DNA of 64,000 nt from Phreatobacter oligotrophus (GCF_003046185.1 NZ_PZZL01000002.1:496001-560000), one strand, 5' to 3'. Positions 34,863 to 46,255 are shown, counted from the first letter of the stretch. Translations and numbers: made by a program. The notes: generated by a model from the letters alone, not told the origin.

Positions 34863-37814
34863 ATGCCCCGCAAGCGCGACGATGCCCGCCCGGCCACCAG
34901 CCGGACGTCGGAAACCGATTCCGACGCCGTGACCAAGAGCCCGGCCAAGACCGCTCCCAAGAGCTCCACCCCAGTTTCCAAGACCGCCGAGAAGGCCCCG
35001 GCGAAAGCCGCGAAGGCCCAGGCCGAACCCAAGAAGACCGAGGCCAAGAAGGCCGAGACGAAGACCCCTTCGCCGAAGAAGGCGACCGCCGTGAAGGCCG
35101 CGCCCGTTGAGGCCAAGGCCCCGGCGAAGGCCAAGGCTCCGGCGAAGGCCGTCGAAGCCGAGCCGGTTGCCGCCAAGCCCGCCGCCAAGACCAAGGCCTC
35201 CGCGAAGACCGCCGCCCCCGCCGCTGCGAAGCGCGGCAAGGTGAAGGACGCCGAGCCGGTCGCTGCCGAAGCTGTCGTCGCTGAACCGGTTGTGGTGGAA
35301 GCCGCCGTGCCGGCGCGCAAGGGCAAGCCCCGCAAGGCTGCCGAGCCTGCCGCTGCCGCGCCCATCGCCGTCGAAACTGCCGCCGAGGCTCCTGCCGAGG
35401 GGGCCGCCAAGCCTGCCCGCAAGGGCAAGGCGCGGTCGACCTCGACCTATGAACCCATCGACGTGCCGGACGATATCCCGGAATTCGAGGATATCGACGA
35501 GGATCCGGTGGTGAAGGCGCTGGCCCGCGAGGCCGGCATCGAGAAGAAGCCGAAGGCCGAGCGCGCCCGTGACGAGGACGAGCGTCCGCGCCGCGGCTAT
35601 GAGGGCCGCGCCACCCGCGACCGCAACAGCGTGCCGCGCGAGCGCGACCGGTCCTTCGAGCCGGTCAATCGCGGCGAGGAGCGCATCGCCCGTGTTCTCG
35701 CCCGCGCCGGGCTCTGCTCGCGCCGCGAGGCCGAGGAGTGGATCGAGGCCGGCCGCGTCAGCGTCAACGGCACGGTACTCACTTCGCCGGCGATCAATGT
35801 CACCGAGAGCGACCGCATTCTCGTGGACGGCGAGCGCCTGCCCGAGCGCGAGCGCACCCGCCTCTGGCTCTACCACAAGCCCTCGGGCCTGGTGACCACC
35901 AACAGCGACCCGGAGGGCCGCCCGACCATCTTCGAGAACCTGCCGGAGGACCTGCCGCGCGTGGTCACGGTCGGCCGGCTCGACATCAACACCGAGGGCC
36001 TCCTGCTCCTCACCAATGACGGCGGCCTTGCCCGCGTCCTCGCCCTGCCGGCCACCGGCTGGCTGCGCCGCTACCGCGTGCGCGCCCACGGCAGCGTCGA
36101 CCAGGCGACCCTGAACGAGTTGCGCAACGGCATCGAGGTTGACGGCATCGCCTATGGCCCGATCGAGGCCGAGCTCGACCGCGTGCAGGGCGCCAACACC
36201 TGGCTGACCCTGTCGCTGCGCGAAGGCAAGAACCGCGAGGTCAAGAATGTCCTCGGCGCCATCGGCCTCGACGTGAACCGCCTGATCCGCGTCTCCTTCG
36301 GCCCCTTCCAGCTCGGCGAACTGCCCGAGGGCGAGGTCGAGGAAGTGCGCACCCGCGTGCTGCGCGACCAGCTCGGCGAGGAATTGTCCGAGCTTGCCGG
36401 CGTCGAGTTCGACCGCCCGGTCTTCGAGAAAATCGGCGAGCGCGAGGAGCGCGGCCGCAAGGGTCGTCCCGAGGGCCGCGGCGAGAGCCGTGGTGGCCGG
36501 TTCGGCGACCGCGAGGAGCGCGGTCCGCGCTTCGGGCGTGACGAGGATCGCGGTGGCCGCTTCGGCCGGGATCGCGATGACCGTGGCGGCAGCCGCTTCG
36601 GCCGCGACCGCGATGATCGCGGCCCCAGCCGCTTCGGGCGTGACCGCGACGAGGGCGACCGCGGCGGCAAGACGCCGGAGCACCGCTTCGGCAACCGTCC
36701 GCGCGTCTGGCGCGACGGCGAGGCGACCGATTTCGGCCCGCGCAACAAGGCGCGGCCGGCCTACAAGGGCGCCCGCGGCGGCGAGGAGGGCGGCGAGCGC
36801 GACTTCAAGCGTGGCGCGCCGGTGACCGATTCCCGCGGGCGGCGCGTGCGCGTCGAGAAGATGGGCGGCGACGGCCCGGCCGCCGAGCGGCAGGAGCGTT
36901 TCGCGAGCCGCCAGGCCCGTGAGGCCGAGGATCGTCCGTTCCGCAGCCGCGACGAGGCTCCGCGCGGCGATTTCAAGCCCCGCGGTGAGCGGCCGTTCCG
37001 CGACCGTGACGGCGACGCACCGCGCCGCGACTTCAAGCCAAGAGGCGAGCGTTCGTTCGGCAACCGCGACGGCGATGCACCGCGCGGCGACTTCAAGCCG
37101 CGCGGCGACTTCAAGCCCCGCGGCGACCGGCCCTTCCGGGATCGCGATGGCGATGCGCCCCGCGGCGACTTCAAGCCGCGCGGCGAGCGTTCGTTCGGCA
37201 ACCGCGACGGCGATGCCCCGCGCCGCGACTTCAAGCCCCGCGGCGACCGCCCCTTCGGCAACCGTGACGGCGACGAGCGTGGCGGTGGCCGCGATTTCAA
37301 GCCGCGCGGTGACCGGCCGTTCCGGGATCGCGACGGGGAGGCTCCGCGCCGCGACTTCAAACCCCGCGGCGACCGGCCGTTCCGCGATCGTGACGCCGCC
37401 CCCCGCGGCGACGTGAAGCCCTGGGCCGAGCGGGAGGATCGCGGCGGTGGCCGGGACTTCAAGCCGCGTGGCGAGCGTCCCGACGGCGACAGGCCGCGTG
37501 GCAAGAGCTTCGGTGGGGCCAAGAGCTTCGGCAGCGACCGGGGCGAGCGCGGCGAGCGCTCCTTCGGCGGCGGCAAGAGCTTCGGCGGCGACCGGGGCGA
37601 GCGCGGCGAGCGCTCCTTCGGTGGGGCCAAGAGCTTCGGCGGCGGCAAGTCCTTCGGTGGTGGCCGCGGCGAGCGCTCCTTCGGCGATCGCGACGGAGGC
37701 AAGTCCTTCGGCGGTGGCCGCGGCGGCAAGTCGTTCGGGGGCAAGCCCTCGGGCGGCAAGAGCTTCGGCGGCAAGCCCGGCGGCCGTCCGGGCGGGGGCA
37801 AGCGGGACCGCTAA
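34863..37814 (+). CDS. RluB-family pseudouridine synthase with long low-complexity tails, 983 aa
   Basis: An Ala/Lys/Pro/Glu-rich N-terminal tail of about 265 residues precedes an S4 RNA-binding domain (RIARVLARAGLCSRREAEEWI, about 275-330). The RsuA/RluB catalytic domain follows, with its Asp in VGRLDINTEGLLLL near 372 and ending near 520. The remaining 460 residues are Arg/Gly/Asp/Phe-rich repeats. It modifies 23S rRNA (RluB-type uridine 2605 by family). The enzymatic core is normal, but the tails make it over three times the length of E. coli RluB. rsmD follows after 3 bp. Confidence 0.92.
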   Translation: MPRKRDDARPATSRTSETDSDAVTKSPAKTAPKSSTPVSKTAEKAPAKAAKAQAEPKKTEAKKAETKTPSPKKATAVKAAPVEAKAPAKAKAPAKAVEAEPVAAKPAAKTKASAKTAAPAAAKRGKVKDAEPVAAEAVVAEPVVVEAAVPARKGKPRKAAEPAAAAPIAVETAAEAPAEGAAKPARKGKARSTSTYEPIDVPDDIPEFEDIDEDPVVKALAREAGIEKKPKAERARDEDERPRRGYEGRATRDRNSVPRERDRSFEPVNRGEERIARVLARAGLCSRREAEEWIEAGRVSVNGTVLTSPAINVTESDRILVDGERLPERERTRLWLYHKPSGLVTTNSDPEGRPTIFENLPEDLPRVVTVGRLDINTEGLLLLTNDGGLARVLALPATGWLRRYRVRAHGSVDQATLNELRNGIEVDGIAYGPIEAELDRVQGANTWLTLSLREGKNREVKNVLGAIGLDVNRLIRVSFGPFQLGELPEGEVEEVRTRVLRDQLGEELSELAGVEFDRPVFEKIGEREERGRKGRPEGRGESRGGRFGDREERGPRFGRDEDRGGRFGRDRDDRGGSRFGRDRDDRGPSRFGRDRDEGDRGGKTPEHRFGNRPRVWRDGEATDFGPRNKARPAYKGARGGEEGGERDFKRGAPVTDSRGRRVRVEKMGGDGPAAERQERFASRQAREAEDRPFRSRDEAPRGDFKPRGERPFRDRDGDAPRRDFKPRGERSFGNRDGDAPRGDFKPRGDFKPRGDRPFRDRDGDAPRGDFKPRGERSFGNRDGDAPRRDFKPRGDRPFGNRDGDERGGGRDFKPRGDRPFRDRDGEAPRRDFKPRGDRPFRDRDAAPRGDVKPWAEREDRGGGRDFKPRGERPDGDRPRGKSFGGAKSFGSDRGERGERSFGGGKSFGGDRGERGERSFGGAKSFGGGKSFGGGRGERSFGDRDGGKSFGGGRGGKSFGGKPSGGKSFGGKPGGRPGGGKRDR
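36955..37800 (+). repeat. Coding repeats in the pseudouridine synthase tail
   Basis: Nine copies of DFKPRG followed by E/D-R-P/S-F and RDGDAPR occur at roughly 36965-37475, then SFGG/KSFGGG and DRGERGERSFGG repeats run to about 37790. Both are RG- and FG-rich, suggesting an unstructured RNA-binding or phase-separating tail. Confidence 0.9.
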
Positions 37815-37817
37815 GCC

Positions 37818-38372
37818 TTGCGGATCGTCGGCGGCAAACATCGCGGGCGCAGCCTGCTGGGACCGAGGTCGGACGGCATCCGCCCGACCTCGGATCGCCT
37901 GCGCGAGAGCCTCTTCAACGTGCTCGCGCATGGCTATGACGACCCCTGCGACGGCGCACGGGTGATCGACCTTTTCGCCGGAACGGGCGCCCTCGGCCTC
38001 GAGGCGCTGTCGCGCGGGGCGATTTATGCCGCCTTCGTCGACCAGAGCGCCGAGGCGCGCGGCCTGATCCGCGGCAATATCGATGCGATGGGGCTGTCGG
38101 GCGTGACCGGCCTGCTCAAGCGCGACGCGACGAAACTCGGGTCCGTCGCGCCCTTCGATCCCTTCACGCTCGCCTTCTGCGATCCGCCCTACCGGAAGGG
38201 CCTCGCCGAGAAGGCGCTGGCGAGCGCGCTGGCGGGCGGATGGTTCGCGCCCCATGCGCTCATCGTCGTCGAGGAAGCCGCCGACGTGGATGTGATGCCG
38301 CCGGAGGGTTTCGACCTCATCGAGCGGCGCGAGGCCGGCGAGACGCAGCTTCTGTTCCTGCGCCTCGCCTGA
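37818..38372 (+). CDS. rsmD: 16S rRNA (guanine966-N2)-methyltransferase
   Basis: 184 residues with the RsmD opening RIVGGKHRGRSLLGP, RPTSDRLRESLFN, the SAM motif DLFAGTGALGLEALSRGA and the catalytic FCDPPYRKG (N/DPPY). It methylates G966 of 16S rRNA. It starts at a TTG 3 bp after the pseudouridine synthase, giving an rRNA-modification operon. Confidence 0.95.
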   Translation: MRIVGGKHRGRSLLGPRSDGIRPTSDRLRESLFNVLAHGYDDPCDGARVIDLFAGTGALGLEALSRGAIYAAFVDQSAEARGLIRGNIDAMGLSGVTGLLKRDATKLGSVAPFDPFTLAFCDPPYRKGLAEKALASALAGGWFAPHALIVVEEAADVDVMPPEGFDLIERREAGETQLLFLRLA

Positions 38373-38379
38373 GCCGACC

Positions 38380-38787
38380 TTATTTCTTCAGGAGATCGCG
38401 GATCTCGGTGAGCAGCGTCACCTCGGCTGTCGGCTTCACCTCGGCGGGGGCCGCGGCCTCCTGGCGCTTCAGGCGGTTCATGCCCTTCACCACCAGGAAC
38501 ATCACCGCTGCGATGATCATGAAGTTGATGGCGATGGTGATGAAGCGGCCATAGGCGATGACCGCGCCCTGCTTCTGCGCATCGGCGAGGTTGGTGGCTG
38601 TGACCGACTTGCTGAGCGCGAGGAAATAGTTGGTGAAGTCGAAGCCGCCGAGCGAGCCGAGGATCGGCATGAAGAGGTCGCCGACGATGGATTCGACGAT
38701 GCGGCCGAAGGCGGCGCCGATGATGACGCCGACCGCGAGGTCAACGACGTTGCCCTTCAGGGCGAATTCGCGGAATTCCTTGAGCAT
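38380..38787 (-). CDS. mscL: Large-conductance mechanosensitive channel
   Basis: 135 residues from ATG 38787 ([20 protein letters not shown]). TM1 [20 protein letters not shown] and TM2 [19 protein letters not shown], plus a basic C-terminal helix, match MscL. It opens under membrane tension to release solutes in hypo-osmotic shock. It is convergent with rsmD (7 bp between the stops) and divergent from the kinase gene. Confidence 0.96.
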   Translation of the reverse strand: MLKEFREFALKGNVVDLAVGVIIGAAFGRIVESIVGDLFMPILGSLGGFDFTNYFLALSKSVTATNLADAQKQGAVIAYGRFITIAINFMIIAAVMFLVVKGMNRLKRQEAAAPAEVKPTAEVTLLTEIRDLLKK

Positions 38788-38972
38788 CGGCACTGTCCTC
38801 CATGATCGCCCGCCGGCGCGGCGCTGCCGCAAGGGCAGGCTGACGATCCGGCATCGCGTCCACGATGGCAATGGCCGGCAGGCCCGTCCACCCTTCGGCT
38901 TGTGGACAGCGCAGCCGCCCCATGTTGAATTCGCACGGCGTCGGCAGGGGCCCCAGAGATGAGATCGCGGCC

Positions 38973-41900
38973 ATGAGCATGGGCTTCGTCATCATCCTGA
39001 CAGCGCTCGCCTATCTCGGCGCGCTGTTCGGCGTCGCCTATTGGGGCGACCGGCGGCGCACCCGCGAGAAGGCCATCCGCCAGAGCCAGACCTGGATCTA
39101 TCCGCTGTCGCTGGCGGTCTACTGCACGTCCTGGACCTTCTTCGGCTCGGTCGGCCTCGCCTCGCGCTCAGGCTTCGACTTCCTCGCCATCTATGTTGGC
39201 CCGGCCCTGCTCTTCGCGCTGTTCTGGCCGCTCATCATCCGGGTCGTGAGGCTCGCCAAGAGCCAGAACATCACCTCGATCGCCGATTTCATCGGCGCCC
39301 GCTACGGCAAGAGCCAGTGGGTGGCGGCCATGGTCTGCCTCATCGTGACGGTCGGCACGATCCCCTACGTGGCGCTGCAGCTGAAGGCCGTCTCCGCCTC
39401 GCTGATGACCACCGTGCGCCCCGAGCGCATCGTCAACATCACGCAGGAACTGCCCTTCTTCGGCGACCTCGCCCTGCTCGTCGCCATGTCCATGGCGGCC
39501 TTCGCCATGCTCTTCGGCACCCGCCATGCCGACGCGACCGAGCACCAGGACGGCCTGATCCTGGCGGTTGCGACCGAGTCCATCGTCAAGCTGGTCTGCT
39601 TCCTCGCCGTCGGCCTCTACGTGACCTACGTGATGTTCGGCGGCTTCGGCGACCTCTTCGCCCGCGCCGCCGAGCGGCCGGACATCGTCGCCTCGGTGCT
39701 GCGCTGGCCGGACGCCTCGACCTTCCTGACCATGAGCATGCTGTCCTTCTGCTGCGGCATCCTCCTGCCGCGCATGTTCCATGTCGGCGTGGTGGAGAAC
39801 CATTCCGAGGCGGAGATCCGCCGCGCCTCATGGCTCTTCCCGCTCTACCTCGTGCTCATCAACATCTTCGTCGTGCCCATCGCGGTGGCGGGCCTCCTCA
39901 TGTTCGGGCCCGGCACCGTCGACAGCGACATGACCGTCGTCGCGCTTCCCATGGCGCGCGGCAACGAGATCCTCACCCTCGTCGCCTTCATCGGCGGCCT
40001 GTCCGCCGCGACCGCCATGGTCATCGTCGCCAGCGTCGCGCTGTCGATCATGATCTCCAACGACGTGGTCATCCCCTCGCTTCTGAACCTGCGGGGACGG
40101 CTCACCGGCGCGAGCTCCGGCGAGGATCGCGGCGACCTCGGCCAGACCATCCTGACGATCCGGCGGACGATCATCCTCGCCGTCATGTTCGCCGCCTATC
40201 TCTACTACCGCATCGCCGGCGAAGCGCAGCTCGCCTCCATCGGCCTGCTCTCCTTCGCCGCGGTGACACAGCTCGCCCCCGCCTTCTTCGGCGGGCTGTT
40301 CTGGCGGCGCGGCAATGCCGGTGGCGCCGTGGCGGGCATGGGCGCGGGGCTCATCGTCTGGGCCTACACGCTGCTGATGCCGATGCTGGCCACCACCGGG
40401 GCCGTGCCCATGGCCTTCGCCACCGAAGGCCCCTTCGGCATCGACGCCCTGAAACCCCAGCATCTGTTCGGCCTCGGCGAAATGGCGCCGCTGACCCACG
40501 GCGTCGTCTGGGCGCTGACGATCAATGTCCTGCTCTATGTGGCGGTGTCGCTGGTGCGCCGTCCATCGGCCATCGAGATCGTGCAGTCCAAGCTCTTCGT
40601 GCCGACGCCCCAGTCTGACTATGCGCCGAGCTTCCGCCTGTGGCGCAGCGCCGTGACGGTGGAGGACGTGCGCTCGACGGTCGCCCGCTATCTCGGCGCG
40701 GAGCGCACGGATGCCGCCTTCTCGAGCTATGCCTTCGAGCGCGGCGTGCCGCTGGAGCCGCAGACCGAAGCCGATATCGACCTGCTGCGCTATTCCGAAC
40801 GCCTCCTCGCCTCGGCCATCGGCACGGCCTCCTCCCGCCTCGTCCTGTCGCTGCTGCTCAAGAAGCGTTCGGTCTCGACCACCGATGCGCTGAAGCTGCT
40901 CGACGATGCCAATGCCGCCATGCAGTACAACCGCGAGGTCCTCCAGACCGCGCTGGAACATGCCCGCCAGGGCGTCAGCGTCTTCGACACCGAGGGCAAG
41001 CTGATGGTGTGGAACCGGCCCTTCGCCGAGGTCCTCGCCCTGCCGCCGGAGACGCTGCATATCGGCGCCGGCTTCGACCGCATCCTGCGGGCGCTGGCCG
41101 CCCGCGGCGAGTTCGGCCCCGGCGACATCGAGACCCTTGTGGCCGAGCGCGCCAATCGCCTGCTCCGCGCCGAGGAGCCGCAGATCGAGCGCCTCGCCAA
41201 GCTCGGGCTGGTGGTGGAGGTGCGCGCCGCGCGGCTGCCGGACGGCGGCATCGTCACCACCTACACGGACGTCACTGCCTCGGTGGCCGCAGCCGAGGAG
41301 CTGGAGCGCGCCAACGAGACGCTGGAGCGGCGCGTGCGCGAGCGCACCGAGGAGCTGATGCGCCTCAACGGCGAACTCGCCCAGGCCAAGCAGGAGGCTG
41401 ACGAGGCGAACCTGTCGAAGACGCGCTTCCTCGCGGCCGCCAGCCACGACATCCTGCAGCCGCTGAACGCTGCCCGCCTCTACACGACGAGCCTGGTGGA
41501 GCGGCAGGCGGAGAGCGACGAGCGCCGGCTCGTCGACAATATCGACGCCTCGCTGGAGGCGGTGGAGGAGATCCTGGGCGCGCTCCTCGACATCTCGCGC
41601 CTTGATGCCGGGGCGATGAAGCCGGAGATCGCCAGCTTCCGGCTCGACGAGCTGTTCCGCCAGCTCGCGGTGGAATTCGCTCCCATGGCGGCGCAGAAGG
41701 GCCTGACGCTGACCTTCGTGCCGACCTCGCTCGCCATCCATTCGGACCGGCGGCTGATGCGGCGATTGCTGCAGAACCTCGTTTCCAACGCCATCAAATA
41801 CACCAGCAAGGGCGGCGTTCTGGTCGGATGCCGGCGGCGCGGCAAGCGCCTGTCTCTCGAGGTCCACGACACCGGCCCGGGCATTCCGCAGGCCAAGCAG

Positions 41901-42515
41901 CGCATCATCTTCCAGGAGTTCCAGCGGCTGGAGCAGGGCGCCAAGATCGCCCGCGGCCTCGGCCTTGGCCTCTCCATCGTCGAGCGCATCGCCCGCGTGC
42001 TGGAACATCGGCTCACGGTCAAGTCAAAGGTCGGCCGAGGATCGTCCTTCCTGGTGCAGGTGCCGATCGCGCCCGCCCTGCCGGCCGCGGCGCCCGGCCC
42101 GACGCCCGCCCCGATCGGCGTGGCGCCCCTCGACGGATTGACCGTGCTCGCCATCGATAACGAGCCGCAGATCCTGGAGGGCATGCAGACACTGTTGACG
42201 GGCTGGGGCTGCCACACGCTCGTGGCCGGCGACTGGCAGGCGGCGCACGAGGTGCTGACCGCCAGCCACACCACGCCCGACGTGGTGATCGTCGACTACC
42301 ATCTCGACGAGGGCAACGGCCTCGACGTCGTGACCCAGCTGCGCTGGCGCTTCGGCGCGACCCTGCCGGCCATCCTCATCACCGCCGATCGCAGCCAGGA
42401 GGTGCGGGAGCGGGCACAGGCGAAGTCCGTGCACCTCCTCAACAAGCCGGTGAAGCCGGCCTCGCTGCGGGCGCTGCTGGCGCAGTGGCGGGTGCGCAAG
42501 CAGGCGGCCGAATAG
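38973..42515 (+). CDS. Sodium:solute symporter-histidine kinase-receiver fusion, 1180 aa
   Basis: The first half (about 1-550) has about thirteen membrane segments of the SSS/SLC5 family ([35 protein letters not shown]). A PAS-like domain (near 660-770), coiled coil, HisKA with His about 825 in [16 protein letters not shown], HATPase ([23 protein letters not shown]) and a C-terminal receiver (Asp about 1107 in [13 protein letters not shown]) follow. It resembles CbrA/CrbS-type or hybrid NahK-like sensors. ATG 38973 or 38979 starts it. The cognate regulator is not in the window. Confidence 0.92.
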   Translation: MSMGFVIILTALAYLGALFGVAYWGDRRRTREKAIRQSQTWIYPLSLAVYCTSWTFFGSVGLASRSGFDFLAIYVGPALLFALFWPLIIRVVRLAKSQNITSIADFIGARYGKSQWVAAMVCLIVTVGTIPYVALQLKAVSASLMTTVRPERIVNITQELPFFGDLALLVAMSMAAFAMLFGTRHADATEHQDGLILAVATESIVKLVCFLAVGLYVTYVMFGGFGDLFARAAERPDIVASVLRWPDASTFLTMSMLSFCCGILLPRMFHVGVVENHSEAEIRRASWLFPLYLVLINIFVVPIAVAGLLMFGPGTVDSDMTVVALPMARGNEILTLVAFIGGLSAATAMVIVASVALSIMISNDVVIPSLLNLRGRLTGASSGEDRGDLGQTILTIRRTIILAVMFAAYLYYRIAGEAQLASIGLLSFAAVTQLAPAFFGGLFWRRGNAGGAVAGMGAGLIVWAYTLLMPMLATTGAVPMAFATEGPFGIDALKPQHLFGLGEMAPLTHGVVWALTINVLLYVAVSLVRRPSAIEIVQSKLFVPTPQSDYAPSFRLWRSAVTVEDVRSTVARYLGAERTDAAFSSYAFERGVPLEPQTEADIDLLRYSERLLASAIGTASSRLVLSLLLKKRSVSTTDALKLLDDANAAMQYNREVLQTALEHARQGVSVFDTEGKLMVWNRPFAEVLALPPETLHIGAGFDRILRALAARGEFGPGDIETLVAERANRLLRAEEPQIERLAKLGLVVEVRAARLPDGGIVTTYTDVTASVAAAEELERANETLERRVRERTEELMRLNGELAQAKQEADEANLSKTRFLAAASHDILQPLNAARLYTTSLVERQAESDERRLVDNIDASLEAVEEILGALLDISRLDAGAMKPEIASFRLDELFRQLAVEFAPMAAQKGLTLTFVPTSLAIHSDRRLMRRLLQNLVSNAIKYTSKGGVLVGCRRRGKRLSLEVHDTGPGIPQAKQRIIFQEFQRLEQGAKIARGLGLGLSIVERIARVLEHRLTVKSKVGRGSSFLVQVPIAPALPAAAPGPTPAPIGVAPLDGLTVLAIDNEPQILEGMQTLLTGWGCHTLVAGDWQAAHEVLTASHTTPDVVIVDYHLDEGNGLDVVTQLRWRFGATLPAILITADRSQEVRERAQAKSVHLLNKPVKPASLRALLAQWRVRKQAAE

Positions 42516-42516
42516 G

Positions 42517-43479
42517 TCAGGCGCAGGCGGCGACCATGAAGGCCTCGATGCGTTCGAGGCAGCGGTCGGTGTTCGAGCCGGGGAAGGCGATGAACACGTG
42601 GCAGCCGGCGGGATAGACTTGGAGCTCGGCCGTGTTGCCGGCGGCGGACCAGCGCGGCGCCATGAACAGCGTGTCGTCGACCAGCGGGTCCTGCGAGCCC
42701 ACCGTGAACAGCGCCGGTGGCATGCCCTTCAGATCCGCCTGGAGCGGCGAGACGTCGGGGTCGGTCACCGCGCCGGTGTGCAGCAGGTAGTGGCGCACGA
42801 ACATCTGGATGTCGCGGGTGTTGAGCACCAGCTTGGCCGCGCCCCAGCGGCGCACCGACGGGGTCAGCGCCAGGTCGTAGCAGCCGGCGTGAAGGTTGGC
42901 GGCCCGGAAGGGCATGATGCCGTGGCGGTCGCGCAGGCGCAGCAGCGTCGTGGCGGAGAGATGGGCACCGGCGCTCTCGCCGCCGATGACAAGCCGGTCG
43001 GTGCCGAACAGCGCCTTGGCCTCGCGGGCGATCCACAGCGCCGCTGCCTCGCAATCATCCGGCCCCTGCGGATAGGGATGTTCGGGGGCGAGGCGATAGT
43101 CGACGGAGACGCAGGCCATGCCGGCCCGGTCGGCGAAACGCTCCAGCCACTGGTCCTGCTGGTCGACGCTGCCCAGCACCCAGCCGCCGCCATGGATGTG
43201 GAGATAGACGCCCCTCGCCGGGCCCTCCGGCGTGATGATCCTCAGGCCGATGGGCCCATGAGGGCCGTCGATGGTCATGGTGCGCGCCCGCGGCGACAGC
43301 ACCGGCGCCGGGAAGGCGCCGCGCCCCTCGCGGCGCATCTGCCGGATGGTCTCGGGCGGATAGGCCCAATTGTCCCAGTTTTCCAGTCGCTTGAGGATGG
43401 CCGCATTGACCGCCAGCGCATCGGCGGGCGCATTGGCGGGATCGAAGGCGGCGGCGATGGCTTGGCTGAGATCGGTCAT
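42517..43479 (-). CDS. HSL-family alpha/beta hydrolase (esterase), 320 aa
   Basis: Oxyanion motif HIHGGGWVLGS, nucleophile GGESAGAH, acid DPLVDD and base near HVFIAFPG define a hormone-sensitive-lipase type carboxylesterase. Substrates are likely short acyl esters. ATG 43479 is followed by MTDLSQAIAAAFDP. It is convergent with the kinase gene (1 bp apart) and divergent from the patatin gene. Confidence 0.9.
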   Translation of the reverse strand: MTDLSQAIAAAFDPANAPADALAVNAAILKRLENWDNWAYPPETIRQMRREGRGAFPAPVLSPRARTMTIDGPHGPIGLRIITPEGPARGVYLHIHGGGWVLGSVDQQDQWLERFADRAGMACVSVDYRLAPEHPYPQGPDDCEAAALWIAREAKALFGTDRLVIGGESAGAHLSATTLLRLRDRHGIMPFRAANLHAGCYDLALTPSVRRWGAAKLVLNTRDIQMFVRHYLLHTGAVTDPDVSPLQADLKGMPPALFTVGSQDPLVDDTLFMAPRWSAAGNTAELQVYPAGCHVFIAFPGSNTDRCLERIEAFMVAACA

Positions 43480-43574
43480 GAGTCGTCCAGGGGCTGGACT
43501 TGCGATGAAAGCCCGCCTGCCATGCCGCCGCAAGTCGGCCGGGCGGCTCCCTGTCCCGCGCCAGCGGGGATAGG

Positions 43575-44474
43575 ATGGGCGCCATGACCCAAGCCGTGAT
43601 GCGCCCCGTCACCCCATCGCAGGATTTCGCCCTCGTGCTCGGCGGCGGCGGGGCCAAGGGCCTCGCCCATATCGTCGTCATCGAGGCGCTGGACGAGATG
43701 GGACTCCGGCCCCGCGAGGTCGCCGGCACCTCCATCGGCGCCATCATCGGGGCCTGCTACTGCGCGGGGATGACCGGGGCGGAGATGCGGGCCTATGCGC
43801 TCGACGTCATGCAGGTGAAGCCGGACGTGCTGAAGGCCATCTTCTCCGCCCGCGTCGGCCGCTTCTCCGACCTGTTCCGCCAGGGCCTCACCAACCCGAT
43901 GCTGGTCGATCCGGAGCGGCTGCTCGGCGCGCTGTTTCCCTCTCAGGTACCGAAGGACTTTGCGGAGCTGGTCACGCCGCTCACCGTGGTGGCGACCGAT
44001 TTCTACGAGCGGGTCGACGTCGCCTTCTCGCAAGGGCCGCTCCTGCCCGCGGTTGCCGCCTCCATGGCCATTCCGGGCGTCGTCAGCCCGGTGCGCCATG
44101 CCGGCCGCGTGCTGATCGATGGCGGCACGATCAACCCCGTGCCGGTGGACAAGGTCTCGGCGCCGGTCAGCGTCGCGGTCGACGTGCTGCATGGATCGGA
44201 GCTGGCGCTCGAGATCGACGAGGTGGTGCCCAATGTCTGGGACGCGCTGTTCGGCTCGGTGACGCTGATGATGCAGGTGCTGAGCGCCGCGCGCCTGGCC
44301 GAGCACAGGCCGACGATCCATCTGCGCCCGCCGGTCGACCCGTTTCGGGTGCTCGATTTCCTCAAGGTGCGGGAGATCCTGGCGGCCTGCGAGCCGATGA
44401 AGGATGAGGTGAAGCGGCGCGTCACCATCGCGCTGGAGGCGGTGCCGGCGGACGTGGTGGGCGAGAGCCGCTAG
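43575..44474 (+). CDS. Patatin-like phospholipase
   Basis: 299 residues. GGGGAKG (23-29) is the oxyanion loop, GTSIG carries nucleophile Ser53, and [10 protein letters not shown] near 181 gives the catalytic Asp of the Ser-Asp dyad. The RssA-like form suggests a cytoplasmic or peripheral acyl hydrolase. ATG 43584 is an alternative start. Its stop overlaps that of convergent mutL at a CTAG. Confidence 0.93.
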   Translation: MGAMTQAVMRPVTPSQDFALVLGGGGAKGLAHIVVIEALDEMGLRPREVAGTSIGAIIGACYCAGMTGAEMRAYALDVMQVKPDVLKAIFSARVGRFSDLFRQGLTNPMLVDPERLLGALFPSQVPKDFAELVTPLTVVATDFYERVDVAFSQGPLLPAVAASMAIPGVVSPVRHAGRVLIDGGTINPVPVDKVSAPVSVAVDVLHGSELALEIDEVVPNVWDALFGSVTLMMQVLSAARLAEHRPTIHLRPPVDPFRVLDFLKVREILAACEPMKDEVKRRVTIALEAVPADVVGESR

Positions 44475-46255
44475 CGTCTGCCAAAAAGGCGTTCGACATC
44501 GGCAAGCGACAGGGCGACCGAGGTCGGCCGGCCGTGGTTGCACTGGGCGGAAGCCGGCGTCGCCTCCATCTCGCGCAGCAAAGCGTTCATCTCGGCGGGG
44601 CGGAGCTGCCGCCCGGCGCGCACCGAGCCGTGGCAGGCCATGGTCGCGGCAACCGCCAGCAACCGCGTCTCCAGCGGCGCGGCGCTGTCCCATTCGGCAA
44701 GGTGCTCGGCGATGTCGCGCACCAGCGCCTCGGCATCGACCTCGCCGAGCATGGCGGGGGTCTCGCGCACCACGACAGCGCCGGGACCGAAGCCCTCCAC
44801 GACGAGGCCGAAGCGGGCGAGGTCGTCGGCGCGCTCGACGAGGCGGGAGGCATCGGCGGGATCGAGTTCGACCACGACCGGAATGAGGAGCGCCTGCCGG
44901 GCAATGCCCGCCTCGGCCATCTGCCGCTTCATCCGCTCGTAGACGAGGCGCTCGTGGGCGGCATGCTGGTCGACGATGACGAGGCCGGCGCGGGTCTGGG
45001 CAAGGATATAGGTGCCGTGGATCTGCGCACGGGCGGCGCCCAGCGGCCGGTCGAGATCGTCCTCGGCGGCGGGAGCCTCCGCGGCGCGGGCATCGGCCGC
45101 CGGCGGCAGGTCGAGGGCGAAACCAGCCTGCGGGCCTTCGGACAGGCCGGGCGAGAACGGCCGCGAGGGAGAGGCGCGCCAGTCATAACCCCCCGTGCGC
45201 GCCGCGGCGGGGCGGAAGGCCGCGACCGTCGCCGCACCCAGCGTGGAGGAGGTCGCAGGCGACGCCGCGGCAATGGCCTCCCGGATCGACGCGACGATCA
45301 GCCCGCGGACGAGGGCGGGATCGCGGAAGCGCACCTCGGTCTTGGCCGGGTGGACGTTGACGTCCACCTCGCGCGGGTCGAGCTCGAGGAACAGCGCCAC
45401 GGCCGGATGCCGATCCCGGGGCATGGTGTCGCCATAGGCGCCGCGGATGGCGCCGAGGACCAGCCGGTCGCGGATGGGGCGGCCGTTGACGAAAAGGAAC
45501 TGGCTCGCAGCCGTCGCCTTGCCGAAGGTCGGCAGTCCCGCGAAGCCATAGAGCCGCACCTCGCCGCGCCAGACATCGAGCGCCAGGGCGTTCTGCGCGA
45601 AGTCGCGGCCGGCCACGTCGCCGATGCGGGCGAGCAGGCCCGCCTCGCCAAAGGCCTGGACGGGGAAGTGGCGCGTCGTGCCATCGTCGTCGGCGAGCGA
45701 GAAGGCGACCGTCGGATGGGCCATGGCGAGGCGCTTGACCACGTCGGCGACGGCGGCGGCCTCGGCCCGGTCGCTCTTCAGGAACTTGAGGCGCGCCGGC
45801 GTGGCGGCGAAGAGGTCGGCGATCTCGACGCGGGTGCCGGCGGCGAGCGCCGCGGGGCGCGCCTCGCCCTTGCGGCCAGCATCGACAGTGAGCTGCCAGG
45901 CATGGGCTTCGTCGGCATGGCGCGTGGTGATGGTGAGCGTCGACACCGCCCCGATGGAGGGAAGCGCCTCACCGCGGAAGCCGAGGGTGCGGATGTCGAG
46001 GAGATCCTCGTCCTGCAGCTTCGACGTCGCATGGCGCTCGACGCAGAGGAGGAGGTCGGGCCGGATCATGCCCGAGCCATCATCGGCGACGCGGATGAGC
46101 CGCCGGCCGCCGGCGCCGATCATGACGTCGATGCGGGTGGCCCCGGCATCGAGGGCGTTCTCCACCAGCTCCTTCACGGCGGCGGCGGGGCGCTCGATCA
46201 CCTCGCCCGCGGCGATGCGGTTGGCGATGCCTTCGGAAAGCTGGCGGATGGCCAT
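44471..46255 (-). CDS. mutL: DNA mismatch repair protein MutL
   Basis: 594 residues. The GHKL ATPase begins [21 protein letters not shown], then [17 protein letters not shown] and [12 protein letters not shown]. The C-terminal domain carries [12 protein letters not shown], the DQHAx2Ex4E endonuclease motif, so this MutL should nick DNA itself, as expected in bacteria lacking MutH. It is convergent with the patatin gene and downstream of the TipF-like gene by 63 bp. Confidence 0.97.
   Translation of the reverse strand: MAIRQLSEGIANRIAAGEVIERPAAAVKELVENALDAGATRIDVMIGAGGRRLIRVADDGSGMIRPDLLLCVERHATSKLQDEDLLDIRTLGFRGEALPSIGAVSTLTITTRHADEAHAWQLTVDAGRKGEARPAALAAGTRVEIADLFAATPARLKFLKSDRAEAAAVADVVKRLAMAHPTVAFSLADDDGTTRHFPVQAFGEAGLLARIGDVAGRDFAQNALALDVWRGEVRLYGFAGLPTFGKATAASQFLFVNGRPIRDRLVLGAIRGAYGDTMPRDRHPAVALFLELDPREVDVNVHPAKTEVRFRDPALVRGLIVASIREAIAAASPATSSTLGAATVAAFRPAAARTGGYDWRASPSRPFSPGLSEGPQAGFALDLPPAADARAAEAPAAEDDLDRPLGAARAQIHGTYILAQTRAGLVIVDQHAAHERLVYERMKRQMAEAGIARQALLIPVVVELDPADASRLVERADDLARFGLVVEGFGPGAVVVRETPAMLGEVDAEALVRDIAEHLAEWDSAAPLETRLLAVAATMACHGSVRAGRQLRPAEMNALLREMEATPASAQCNHGRPTSVALSLADVERLFGRR

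Noticed and set aside
36761-37801. A minus-strand Arg/Ser/Pro repeat protein opposite the pseudouridine synthase tail
   Set aside because: Its repeats are only the complement of the DFKPRG/SFGG coding repeats, and no start signal or promoter supports it.
44471-44474. Overlap of the patatin and mutL stops at CTAG as a regulatory device
   Set aside because: CTAG is its own complement, so two convergent TAG stops share it trivially. Nothing else suggests function.
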